Assembly: GCF_027944115.1 (NCBI RefSeq)
Contig: NZ_JAPJZI010000001.1
Location: 2,542,001-2,606,000, forward strand
Source of the DNA: Hoeflea prorocentri
GTDB lineage: Bacteria; Pseudomonadota; Alphaproteobacteria; Rhizobiales; Rhizobiaceae
Direction: 5' to 3'
Length of the DNA: 64,000 nt
The notes below the pieces were generated by a model. That model was not told the DNA's origin. It worked only from the letters and a program-made list of their open reading frames with translations, and searched no databases. The position numbers were made by a program, and so were the translations under genes. Shown here in pieces: positions 17,580-26,292 of the stretch (its first letter is position 1; every line of letters begins with the position of its first letter).

Positions 17580-20540
17580 TCAGAGCAGTTGTCGCTCATG
17601 CACGATCTGTATGAAGATGTGTCGCACATCCGCCGAGACGTCCTTCAATTCTGCTTCCAGAGTTCCGATGTCCGGAAAGTCAACGCCCCTCAGCATCAGT
17701 TCCTTGAATGCCTGAGGAGAGGTCTCAGGATCGAACGCGCCCTCAAGGCACAGCCGGACGATTTGCGATATCTGGGTGTAAAGTCCGAGTGCCTCGATGA
17801 GCCTTGCGCCGGCATCCCCCCCGATCATGGACGGCGCCAGAGCTTCCAGAACGGCTTTTGTCTGCGTACCCGGCCCATCTTGCGTCTGATCGAGACGCGA
17901 GGCGTGCAAACGCAGGAACTGGGCAATGAACTCGATATCGATCAATCCTCCCGGGATCAGCTTCAGGTCCCAGATACTGGCAGCGGGTTTTTCCTTTTCG
18001 ATGCGCTGGCGCATTTCCTCGACATCGGAGGCGGTTTTTTCGATATCGCGTTTGCGGGACAATATTTCCGCAAAGAACCCCCTCGCCTCGTCCGCAAGCG
18101 TCTCATCGCCAGCGACAATACGTGCGCGTGTGAGCGCCATATGCTCCCAGGTCCAAGCCTCTTCCTGCTGATATTTCCTGAACGACTTGATGCTGGTTGC
18201 TACAGGTCCCTTGTTTCCTGACGGGCGCAGCCGCAAATCCACCTCGTAAAGAACGCCCTCGGCCGTCGGTGCCGACAATGCGGACACAAGCCGCTGGGTA
18301 AAGCGGGCATAGTAGCGAACCGGATCGATCGGCTTGGCGCCATCGGACTCCATGCAATCAGGGTCATGCGCATAAAGCAGGATCATGTCGACGTCGGATT
18401 CGGCGGTCATCTCAAGACTGCCGAGCTTGCCAAGACCGACAATCGCGGCCTGCCCGCCGGCGATACCCCCATGAGCCGCTTCCATCTCGGAGCGGACTGC
18501 ACTCATCGCGGCCTGAATAGACAGATCGGCCAGGTGCGAAAAGGCCCGCGCCGCCCTTGCCCCATCAATGGCGCCCGTCAGCAGACGCACGCCGATCAGG
18601 AACTTTTGCTCCGACGCAAAAATCCGCAGGCGGTCCAGGACCTCCTCATGGGCAAGATCACCCTCCAGGAATGCTTCGAGCCGCTCCGACAGGCGCGCGC
18701 GCGTCGGCAATTCCGACAGAAGCGTCGGATCGAGCATGCCGTCGAAAACATGCGGCCTTCGGCTGATGATATTGGCCAGTTTCGGCGCCGATCCCATGAT
18801 GCTGACAAGAAGCGACATGAGACCGGAATTGTTGCCGAGCAGAGAAAAGAGCTGAATTCCCGCAGGCAGGCCGGACAGGAAAGCGTCGAATTTCAGCAAG
18901 GTTTCGTCGGCCCTTCCGGTATCGGCAAATATCTGCAGCAATTGCGGCATCAGTTCCGTCAACCGCTTGCGCGCTGCCGCGGTCTGGGTCGCGCGGTAGC
19001 GGCCATAGTGCCAGGTCCGGATCACGCGCGACATGTCGGAGGGGCGTTCAAAGCCCATCTTGCTCAGCGTTTCAATGGTATCGGGATCGTCCTCGTCCCC
19101 GGTAAAGACGAGATTTCCAGAGCCGGCGCTCAGACCCTTTTCATGTTCGAACAGCCGCGCATAGTGTTTTTCAACCAGCTTCAGTGTTGCCGTCAGCCGG
19201 CGCGCGAAACGCTCGGTCGTCTCGAAGCCCATGAGCTGTGCAATCTCGCCCAGCTCTTCTTCATTGTCCGGCAGGACATGGGTCTGTTCATCGCGGCGCA
19301 TCTGGATACGGTGCTCAATATCGCGCAGGAACCAGTATGCATTGCGAAGCGAGCGCTGTGTTGTCGCGTTGATCCAGCCGGCTTCCGCCAAGGCTCCAAG
19401 TGTCTTTTCGGTGGGCTTGGTGCGAAGGGCAGGCATACGCCCGCCGGCGATCAGTTGCTGGGTCTGGACAAAAAACTCGATCTCGCGAATGCCGCCACGG
19501 CCGAGCTTGACGTTGTGCCCGTAAACCGAAATCTCTCCAAAGCCCTTGTGGGCATGGATCTGGCGCTTGATCGAATGAATATCAGCAATCGCAACATAGT
19601 CGAGATATTTGCGGAAGATAAACGGCGTCAGCTCCCGGCAAAATGTGCTGCCCGTCTGGAGATCACCGGCAGCGACATCGGCCTTGATATAGGCCGCGCG
19701 TTCCCAGTTCTGTCCCCTGCCCTCGTAGTAATTGAGCGCCGCATCATAAGGCAGCGCCAACGGTGTCGAGCCCGGGTCCGGCCGCAGCCTTAGATCGGTG
19801 CGGAACACATAGCCGTCAGCTGTGCGCTCCTGCATGATGTGGATGAGCCGCCGCACCATGCGCGACAAAACATCGGTGGCCTCGTCACGATCAACGACAA
19901 TTGCGGCCTGGGGATCGTAGATCACAACAAGGTCGATGTCGGAGGAATAGTTCAGTTCGCTTGAGCCCAGCTTTCCCATACCGATCACTGCAAGGCCACT
20001 GCCGCGACTGGGGTCATCCAGATCCTTAAGGAGCACTTTTCCAGCATTGTGCGCCGTCAGCAGCAGGTGATTGACGGTCGACGAGACACAGGCGCGCGCA
20101 AAGGCGCTCAGCCATGCGGTGATTGTGCGTGTGTCGAGGCGGCGGCCGAGATCGAAAAGCGCGAGCGAGAAAGCAAATTGCCGCTTCAGCCGGCGCAGGC
20201 TGCGCATGAGGTCCACCTCAGCGGCATCATCGCGCCAGGCCCCCTTGGCCCGCTCCACCAGTTCATCCAGCAAGGACTCCGGATTGCCGTCGAATGTCGG
20301 CAATACGCATTCGGGATGCGTCAAGGCGATCTCGCGCAGATAGGGGGAGAGGCTCATCGCTGTCAAAAGAAGCGTGCGTTCCGGTGAATCGGCTTCCAGA
20401 AAACCGCTCAGATCGTCCTGCTCGGCGGCGGCACTGCGCAGGTCGCTCAGATGCTCCTGCCATTGCTGCGGTGAAGCGGGCCTGACCGGCAATATGTCAT
20501 CGCTGTCTGTGTTCGCGTCCGCCGGCTGCGCATTGCTCAC
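17580..20540 (-). CDS. glnE: bifunctional glutamine synthetase adenylyltransferase/deadenylylase
   Basis: Adds and removes AMP on glutamine synthetase in response to PII, setting nitrogen assimilation. The 986 aa have two nucleotidyltransferase domains: N-terminal with GSSELNYSSDIDL and C-terminal with GSLEMTAESDVDMILLY. The linker contains the family's LSGLPAGIQLFSLLGNN. The start is GTG 20540, 8 bases after GGAG; no in-frame ATG is near. It begins 3 bases after the stop of the upstream histidine kinase gene, so translation is probably coupled to it. It converges on the PleC-like gene with 15 bases between stops. Both activities should be intact. Confidence 0.96.
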   Translation of the reverse strand: MSNAQPADANTDSDDILPVRPASPQQWQEHLSDLRSAAAEQDDLSGFLEADSPERTLLLTAMSLSPYLREIALTHPECVLPTFDGNPESLLDELVERAKGAWRDDAAEVDLMRSLRRLKRQFAFSLALFDLGRRLDTRTITAWLSAFARACVSSTVNHLLLTAHNAGKVLLKDLDDPSRGSGLAVIGMGKLGSSELNYSSDIDLVVIYDPQAAIVVDRDEATDVLSRMVRRLIHIMQERTADGYVFRTDLRLRPDPGSTPLALPYDAALNYYEGRGQNWERAAYIKADVAAGDLQTGSTFCRELTPFIFRKYLDYVAIADIHSIKRQIHAHKGFGEISVYGHNVKLGRGGIREIEFFVQTQQLIAGGRMPALRTKPTEKTLGALAEAGWINATTQRSLRNAYWFLRDIEHRIQMRRDEQTHVLPDNEEELGEIAQLMGFETTERFARRLTATLKLVEKHYARLFEHEKGLSAGSGNLVFTGDEDDPDTIETLSKMGFERPSDMSRVIRTWHYGRYRATQTAAARKRLTELMPQLLQIFADTGRADETLLKFDAFLSGLPAGIQLFSLLGNNSGLMSLLVSIMGSAPKLANIISRRPHVFDGMLDPTLLSELPTRARLSERLEAFLEGDLAHEEVLDRLRIFASEQKFLIGVRLLTGAIDGARAARAFSHLADLSIQAAMSAVRSEMEAAHGGIAGGQAAIVGLGKLGSLEMTAESDVDMILLYAHDPDCMESDGAKPIDPVRYYARFTQRLVSALSAPTAEGVLYEVDLRLRPSGNKGPVATSIKSFRKYQQEEAWTWEHMALTRARIVAGDETLADEARGFFAEILSRKRDIEKTASDVEEMRQRIEKEKPAASIWDLKLIPGGLIDIEFIAQFLRLHASRLDQTQDGPGTQTKAVLEALAPSMIGGDAGARLIEALGLYTQISQIVRLCLEGAFDPETSPQAFKELMLRGVDFPDIGTLEAELKDVSADVRHIFIQIVHERQLL

Positions 20541-20543
20541 CTT

Positions 20544-21947
20544 CTAACTCCGCATATCAAATACCATCCTGGCGCAAAGGCCACATTGCTCATTCTCACA
20601 GCAGTTGACAAGCTCAAGACGGCCGCCATGCAGATCCATGATCGCATCGACCAAGCTCAAACCAAGCCCGGTTCCGGGTATTGAGCGGCTCTCGTCCAAA
20701 CGAACGAAACGCTTCACAACATTGGTACGCATGGTCTCGGGAATACCGGGCCCGCTATCGGCAACAGACAGCACAACGCCGCTGCCTGCGGCGTCAAGGC
20801 GCACCTGAATGCGCGGCGTCCCTTCGCCGTCGGCTGAGTATTTGATGGCGTTATCGATCAGATTGGTTAGCGCCTGTCCAATCAGTTCCCGGTTGCCGGT
20901 GACCTTCACGCCATCATCAATACGGGTCGACAACGCGACACCCGCCTCCTCAGCCACAGGCTCATAGAGCTCCGCGACGTCGTGCGCGATCTGGGTGAGG
21001 TCCACCTCACTCATTTCGGCAACGGCGGCACCGGCCTCGACGCGCGAAATCATCAACAGGGCATTGAATGTCCGGATGAGCTGATCCGATTCTTCAATCA
21101 TCTCCTGCATAGCCTCGCGATAGGCCTCGGTGTCCCTATCGCCCGCCAGCGCTGCCTCCGCGCGGTTGCGCAGGCGCGTCAGCGGCGTTTTCAGGTCGTG
21201 GGCGATGTTGTCTGAGACCTGGCGCAAGCCCTCGTTCAGTTTCTCGATCCTGCCAAGCATGGCGTTCAACGCTTCCGACAGGCGATCGAACTCGTCCCTG
21301 CTGCCGCTGACGGGAAGCCGCTGACTGAGATCGCCGGCCATGATCTTGCGGCTTGCCTGCGACACGCGGTCGATCCTTTGAAGTGCGCCACGGCCGATAA
21401 CGAACCAGATAACGAGAGCGCCGATCATCATGATGCCGAGCGCCATGGCGAGCGAGCTGCGGACCATGGTACGAAAACGCGTCGGCTCGCCGAGGTCCCG
21501 TCCCACCAGGACGCGCATGCCATTGGGCAGGAAAATCACTTGCGCGAGCGCTGCGTGCCCCGGTGTTCCCTCCGGCTGGTAGAATCGCCTGTAGGTAAAG
21601 GGGCTCTCCGTCCAGCCCTCGATATCGAGTACACCGGCCTCAAGGCTCTCAACATTGCCGGCAAGAATCCGGCCGTTTGTCGACGCAATGATGTAGAGAT
21701 TGGCTCCTGGCTCCCTGGAGCGGCGATCCATATGCCCGATCAGCATCGAAACGCCGCCACGGTTATAGAAGTTGCCAAGCACCTTCAACTCATCCTGAAC
21801 AATCTGGCGGGTCTGTTGGGTCAGAAGGCTTGAGGTCAGGTCGGTAACGTAAAACACCAGTGCGACGGCGCAGATTGAAAACAATCCGAGATAAAGCGCC
21901 GACATCCGAACGGCGGTTGTCCGCAAAAGAGTGCCGAAGCGGCTCAT
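20544..21947 (-). CDS. sensor histidine kinase, HAMP type, paired with adjacent response regulator
   Basis: A 467-aa inner-membrane kinase. One helix is near residues 17-36, a periplasmic region of ~130 aa follows, then a second helix near 165-186, a HAMP linker, HisKA with H250 in HDLKTPLTRLRNRAEAAL, and an HATPase domain (DNAIKY, DSGPGIP, GTGLGLSL). It starts 3 bases after the response regulator stop and ends 3 bases before glnE. Position next to degP suggests envelope sensing, but the signal is unknown. From memory, rhizobia keep this order without an assigned function. Confidence 0.9.
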   Translation of the reverse strand: MSRFGTLLRTTAVRMSALYLGLFSICAVALVFYVTDLTSSLLTQQTRQIVQDELKVLGNFYNRGGVSMLIGHMDRRSREPGANLYIIASTNGRILAGNVESLEAGVLDIEGWTESPFTYRRFYQPEGTPGHAALAQVIFLPNGMRVLVGRDLGEPTRFRTMVRSSLAMALGIMMIGALVIWFVIGRGALQRIDRVSQASRKIMAGDLSQRLPVSGSRDEFDRLSEALNAMLGRIEKLNEGLRQVSDNIAHDLKTPLTRLRNRAEAALAGDRDTEAYREAMQEMIEESDQLIRTFNALLMISRVEAGAAVAEMSEVDLTQIAHDVAELYEPVAEEAGVALSTRIDDGVKVTGNRELIGQALTNLIDNAIKYSADGEGTPRIQVRLDAAGSGVVLSVADSGPGIPETMRTNVVKRFVRLDESRSIPGTGLGLSLVDAIMDLHGGRLELVNCCENEQCGLCARMVFDMRS

Positions 21948-21950
21948 ACC

Positions 21951-22628
21951 CTACCCGTCGGCTTTGAGGATGTAGCCCGCGCCCCTGACCGTGCGCAGCA
22001 AGGCCTTGTCAAAACCCTTTTCGATTTTCGATCTCAGGCGCGAAATGTGAACATCGATCACATTGGTCTGCGGATCGAAATGGTAATCCCAGACATTTTC
22101 CAACAGCATGGTGCGGGTGACCACCTGCCCGGCATGTTTCATGAGGTACTCGAGAAGCCTGAACTCGCGGGGCTGAAGATTGATCTTCTTACCGGCACGG
22201 CGAACTTCATGGGCCAGCCGGTCGAGTTCCAGATCTCCGACTTGATACACCGTGTCGTTATCACGCATGCCCTTGCGCCGGCCCAGCACCTCGACACGCG
22301 CCAGCAACTCGGAGAAGGAATAGGGTTTGGGAAGATAGTCGTCGCCGCCCGCACGCAGCCCCGTTACCCGGTCATCGACCTGACCGAGGGCGGAAAGAAT
22401 CAGAACCGGCGTATCGATCGACTTCTCGCGAAGCTCCTGGACGATGGAAAGGCCATCGCGCTTGGGAAGCATGCGATCGATGACCATCACGTCGTATTTG
22501 TTTTCAGTCGCCAGGTAGTAGCCGAGGTCGCCGTCACTCGCATGGTCGGTCACGATGCCGGATTCATTGAAAGCCTTCACCAGATAGGCGGCTGCCTCCA
22601 GATCATCTTCGATAACCAGAATCTTCAT
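21951..22628 (-). CDS. OmpR/PhoB-family response regulator
   Basis: A 225-aa transcription regulator. The receiver domain has acidic residues E7, D8, D9 and phospho-acceptor D51 (VIDRMLP), the switch lysine in LPKPYSF, and a C-terminal winged-helix DNA-binding domain (LLEYLMKHAGQVVTRTMLLENVWDYHF). ATG 22628 begins the conserved MKILVIEDD; a longer reading only adds non-conserved residues. It is the first gene of a tight operon with the histidine kinase and glnE. It lies downstream of degP but beyond a terminator. Target genes are not known; degP is an obvious candidate. Confidence 0.92.
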   Translation of the reverse strand: MKILVIEDDLEAAAYLVKAFNESGIVTDHASDGDLGYYLATENKYDVMVIDRMLPKRDGLSIVQELREKSIDTPVLILSALGQVDDRVTGLRAGGDDYLPKPYSFSELLARVEVLGRRKGMRDNDTVYQVGDLELDRLAHEVRRAGKKINLQPREFRLLEYLMKHAGQVVTRTMLLENVWDYHFDPQTNVIDVHISRLRSKIEKGFDKALLRTVRGAGYILKADG

Positions 22629-22710
22629 GTCCGGTATTTTAGGCGCATATTCCGATGAAAAACAAACCATAAGATTTCAGCCCGCGCCGACGCGTCTGCG
22701 ACCCTCCCTC

Positions 22711-22749
22711 AAAAGGAAGGACAGCGGGTCGATGGGAGACCCGCTGTCC
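22711..22749 (-). terminator. rho-independent terminator after degP
   Basis: A perfect 12-bp inverted repeat (arms 22719-22730 and 22738-22749, 7-base loop) lies 54 bases after the degP stop. On the minus strand it is followed by TTCCTTTT. It separates degP from the response regulator gene. The T tract is short and broken. Confidence 0.65.
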
Positions 22750-22803
22750 ACAGAATCGGGCGGTTGGCCGGGGGCGACATTAATGACCGCCCACCCGATC
22801 TGT

Positions 22804-24324
22804 CTAACCTGTGGCAACCGGCAGAGCCACGAACCGGCTGCTGTCCTGGTTGCTCAGTTGGAACAGGACTGCCTTGCGGCCTGCCTCTGCGGCTTCTTCA
22901 ACCGCTTGTGAGAGCTCCTTGGCGGTCCTGACATCCGTATTGTTTACGGCGACGATCATGTCGCCTTCGCGCATGCCGCGTTCTGCGGCGGCGCTGTCCG
23001 GCTCGACCTTTGTGATGAGAAGGCCGTGACCATCGTCCGCCGGCATCACGGTAAGGCCGAACTCTTCCAGATAGTCTCCGTCGCTGGTCTTTTTCGGACC
23101 GTCGACCGCAGCCTCTTTGCGCGGTTCCGCCAGAGTGCCGATTTCAACCGAGACGGTGCGGCTGTCACCGTCACGCCAGATGGTGAGTTCAGCATCCTTG
23201 CCCGGATCGATCGCGGCGATCTTGCGTGCAAGATCGCGCGGGCTGTCAACGAGTTCGCCGTCGACGGCCGTCACCACATCACCAGATTTCACTCCGGCCT
23301 CGATGGCCGGCGATCCGTCCTGAGGTTCTGTCACCAGAGCGCCCTTTGCCTCGCTCAGTCCAAGCGATTCGGCGATATCCTCAGTCAGTGGCTGAATCTG
23401 AACACCGAGCCAGCCGCGCTCCACCGAGCCGTCCTTGATCAGATCCTGAACAACCTCATCGGCCAGTGATGCGGGGATCGCAAAGGCAATGCCGACATTG
23501 CCGCCCGAGGGCGAAAAGATTGCCGTGTTGACGCCGATGACTTCGCCCTCAAGGTTGAAGGTCGGGCCTCCGGAGTTGCCACGGTTCACTGCGGCATCAA
23601 CCTGAATGAAATCATCATAGGGGCCGGAGCCGATATCACGTCCACGTGCCGAAACGATGCCCGCGGTGACGGTGCCGCCCAGTCCGAACGGATTTCCGAC
23701 AGCCACAACCCAATCACCGATACGGGTCTTGTCGTCCTGATCGAAGTCGACATAGGTAAATTTACGGTCGGCATCGATGATCTTGAGAACAGCAAGATCC
23801 GTGCGATAATCCTTGCCGATCAGCTCAGCCTCAAGCTCCGTTCCGTCATGCATGATCACCGTGAACTCGCTGCCATTGTCGACAACATGGTTGTTGGTGA
23901 CCACAAGTCCGTCATCAGAGATGAAGAAGCCGGAGCCCTGGGATACGGGGCGGACATTGGGACGGCGTTGCTGAGGCTGATCCTGATCACCCCGCTGACT
24001 GAAGCGGTCGCCGAAATCACGGAAGAACCGGCGCATCGGGTGGTCCTCGGGCAGATCCTCAAAGCTTGGACCGCCAAAGTTGAAACCGTCTGATGAAACC
24101 GGTTTGACGTCCGAGCGCACACGAACGGATACGACCGCCGGGCTTACGGCTTCAACAACATCGGCAAAGCCGGGTTCCTGGGGTGCCTGGACTCTGACTG
24201 CATCAGCATATGCTGACTGAACGCGAGCCGGAATGCCGCTGGCCATCATCGCCGCGGTAAGACCCAGAACGGCTGTCGTGGTCAGCAATCCATTGCGGGA
24301 GACGCGGTATTTGAACTTTTTCAT
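22804..24324 (-). CDS. degP: Do-family periplasmic serine protease (DegP/MucD type)
   Basis: Periplasmic quality-control protease/chaperone of 506 aa. A signal peptide with a hydrophobic core (about 14-32) leads to likely cleavage near SAYA-DA. The trypsin-fold catalytic triad is visible: H146 (NNHVVDN), D176 (TDLAVLKI), S251 (GNSGGP). Two C-terminal PDZ domains follow (about 295-385 and 410-500). A Pro/Gln-rich loop (about 110-125) precedes the protease domain, as in rhizobial DegP. ATG 24324 follows AGAGGA. Its neighbours are the two-component pair downstream and the hydrolase/ccm genes upstream. All active-site residues are intact. Confidence 0.94.
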   Translation of the reverse strand: MKKFKYRVSRNGLLTTTAVLGLTAAMMASGIPARVQSAYADAVRVQAPQEPGFADVVEAVSPAVVSVRVRSDVKPVSSDGFNFGGPSFEDLPEDHPMRRFFRDFGDRFSQRGDQDQPQQRRPNVRPVSQGSGFFISDDGLVVTNNHVVDNGSEFTVIMHDGTELEAELIGKDYRTDLAVLKIIDADRKFTYVDFDQDDKTRIGDWVVAVGNPFGLGGTVTAGIVSARGRDIGSGPYDDFIQVDAAVNRGNSGGPTFNLEGEVIGVNTAIFSPSGGNVGIAFAIPASLADEVVQDLIKDGSVERGWLGVQIQPLTEDIAESLGLSEAKGALVTEPQDGSPAIEAGVKSGDVVTAVDGELVDSPRDLARKIAAIDPGKDAELTIWRDGDSRTVSVEIGTLAEPRKEAAVDGPKKTSDGDYLEEFGLTVMPADDGHGLLITKVEPDSAAAERGMREGDMIVAVNNTDVRTAKELSQAVEEAAEAGRKAVLFQLSNQDSSRFVALPVATG

Positions 24325-24534
24325 TTAATGACGTCCTCTGACTGTCTGTTCAGTCCCCTCTAGAACGACAGATAGTGAGAGGCACCTTACGGTCGCCTAT
24401 CCAAAATATGACAAATTTGTAATCTTCGGGCTATCGACCGGAAAACGACGCTTCAGCAGCGGGTTGAAGCGGTTTGTATCATCACGATTTCGTGCAATTC
24501 GACGAGAGTTGGAGGTCAGTCAACCTGTGCGCCG

Positions 24535-25776
24535 TCACTCTTCATCAGGCAGGGTGACCCTGGTCGCGATCTTAGACGATGATTCGAGAGTGCGATGCAC
24601 CGGGCATTTGTCGGCAATTTCCTCAAGCCTGCCGCGTAATTCCTCCGAAACCGCACCGTCAATGCGAATGACGCGCTCGAACCGGTCGATGCGTCCGCCC
24701 TTCTGCTGCTCTTCCTGCGTACACTCCACGCAATCGGTGGCGTGGATCTTGGCGTGTGAAACATCGACCGTTATGCGGCCGAGCTCCGCCTTTTTGTGGT
24801 TTGCGTACATGCGAAGGGTCATGGAAGTGCAGGCGCCGAGTGCGGCGGAGAGGAAGTCATAGGGCGATGGTCCTGAATCAAGCCCGCCGACGCTGACCGG
24901 TTCGTCGGTAAACAAGCGGTGGCGGCCCGCATGGACGGTGTTTTGAAACTTGCCTTCGCCGGTTTCAGATACGCGAACAGCCTCAACGTCCGTTTCTCCC
25001 TGCGGCGTGTCCTCTTGCAGATATCGCGACGCCCAGGTCGCAATCGTTGCTGCCGCATAGGCAGCATCCTTGGCCTGGCTGACAAGATGGTCGGCGCCAT
25101 CCAGGGAAACAAAGCTCTTGGGATGTTTGGCCGCTCCGAAGATGGATGCGGCATTTTCGATGCCAACGGTCTGATCGATCGGAGAGTGAAGGACCAGAAG
25201 GGCCTTGCGCATGGTCGCGATGCGTTCGCTCAGAATACTTCCGCGCACATCGTCAAGAAACTGCTTCTGAATAGTAAAGGGACGCCCGGCAAGTTGCACC
25301 GTCGCTTCACCGCGCTCCTCGATTTCCTCCAGTTTGGAACCGAAATTGTGCACGACATGCGCAACGTCGGCGGGTGCGCCGACGGTCGCCACTGCCTTGA
25401 CCTCGGGTATATCGCCCGCCAGCGCAAGCACGGCGGCACCACCGAGCGAATGACCGATCAGAATCGACGGGGCCTCGTAATTGTCGCGCATATAGTCGAC
25501 CGCGGACATCAGATCAGCAACGTTGGAGGAAAAGTTGGTAGAGGCAAACTCGCCTTCACTGGAGCCAAGGCCTGTAAAGTCGAAACGAAGCACGGCAATA
25601 CCGGCCCGTGCAAGTTCCGCCGCTATGCGCTTGGCGGCGAGAATGTCCTTCGTGCAGGTAAAACAATGGGCAAAGAGAGCATAGGCACGCACATGGCCCG
25701 CGGGAATATCCAGCCTTGCCGCAAGGGTTGCGCCTGAATGGCCGCCGAATTCTGTCTTGATGGAGGTTGCCGTCAT
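24535..25776 (-). CDS. alpha/beta hydrolase-OsmC fusion protein
   Basis: Two enzymes in one 413-aa chain. Residues ~10-250 are an alpha/beta hydrolase with nucleophile motif GHSLGG and the HCFTCTKD oxyanion region. Residues ~265-410 are an OsmC/Ohr-type domain with its two redox cysteines, in GACTSMT and DKCPVHRTL, which reduce organic hydroperoxides. The fusion is known in many bacteria, but its combined role is unclear; one idea is hydrolysis of an ester or lipid peroxide followed by reduction. ATG 25776 is 7 bases after GGGAG; ATG 25782 is too close to it. It lies between ccmH and degP, where many rhizobia have no gene (from memory). Confidence 0.88.
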   Translation of the reverse strand: MTATSIKTEFGGHSGATLAARLDIPAGHVRAYALFAHCFTCTKDILAAKRIAAELARAGIAVLRFDFTGLGSSEGEFASTNFSSNVADLMSAVDYMRDNYEAPSILIGHSLGGAAVLALAGDIPEVKAVATVGAPADVAHVVHNFGSKLEEIEERGEATVQLAGRPFTIQKQFLDDVRGSILSERIATMRKALLVLHSPIDQTVGIENAASIFGAAKHPKSFVSLDGADHLVSQAKDAAYAAATIATWASRYLQEDTPQGETDVEAVRVSETGEGKFQNTVHAGRHRLFTDEPVSVGGLDSGPSPYDFLSAALGACTSMTLRMYANHKKAELGRITVDVSHAKIHATDCVECTQEEQQKGGRIDRFERVIRIDGAVSEELRGRLEEIADKCPVHRTLESSSKIATRVTLPDEE

Positions 25777-25809
25777 ATCCATGCTCCCGGTTGAGTGGGA
25801 ACAAGGCTA

Positions 25810-26292
25810 TCAGGTCTCGTGATCACGGGAACTTAAAACTTTCCTGAGATCGGCTTCCTCGTCTTTGGATAGCAGCGTGCCGCCGGATGCCGTCTTGCCA
25901 CGCCCGGCATTCATGAACAGGTACGCCAGGCCGCCAAGCAGGACAATGGCCGGCGTTGACCAAAGCAGTACCGTCTGTACCGACAGGCGAGGCTTGAGCA
26001 GGACAAACTCGCCATAGCGCGAGACGACATAGCCAATAACTTCGTCATCGCTGTCGCCTTCAACCAGGCGCTGACGCACAAGAACACGCAAATCCTTGGC
26101 AAGTTCGGCGTCAGATTCGTCGATGGACTGATTCTGGCACACGAGGCAGCGCAACCCGGCGGAGATATCGCGCGCGCGCTCCTCGAGCGCCGGATCGTCC
26201 AGTATCTCGTCGGGCGTGACCGCCGATGCAGGCGTCATCCATATCGACGCCCCAAGCAGGACCGCACCCCATATGGCGGCGGCGCGGCTCAA
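25810..26292 (-). CDS. ccmH: cytochrome c maturation protein CcmH/CycL
   Basis: Periplasm-facing thiol protein that handles apocytochrome c haem-binding cysteines. It has 160 aa, with a signal peptide (about 1-24, ending PASA), the LRCLVCQ redox motif (C49, C52) and a C-terminal membrane helix (about 107-126). The start is TTG 26292, overlapping the ccmF stop as TTGA and 8 bases after GGAG. No in-frame ATG leaves room for the signal peptide, and upstream codons belong to ccmF in another frame. It is the last gene of the ccmI-ccmE-ccmF-ccmH operon. Confidence 0.9.
   Translation of the reverse strand: MSRAAAIWGAVLLGASIWMTPASAVTPDEILDDPALEERARDISAGLRCLVCQNQSIDESDAELAKDLRVLVRQRLVEGDSDDEVIGYVVSRYGEFVLLKPRLSVQTVLLWSTPAIVLLGGLAYLFMNAGRGKTASGGTLLSKDEEADLRKVLSSRDHET

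Noticed and set aside
18366-19793. 475-codon open frame antisense to glnE
   Set aside because: Long antisense frames are common in GC-rich coding DNA. The minus-strand GlnE reading shows full-length family motifs through this region, and the antisense product has no recognisable domain.
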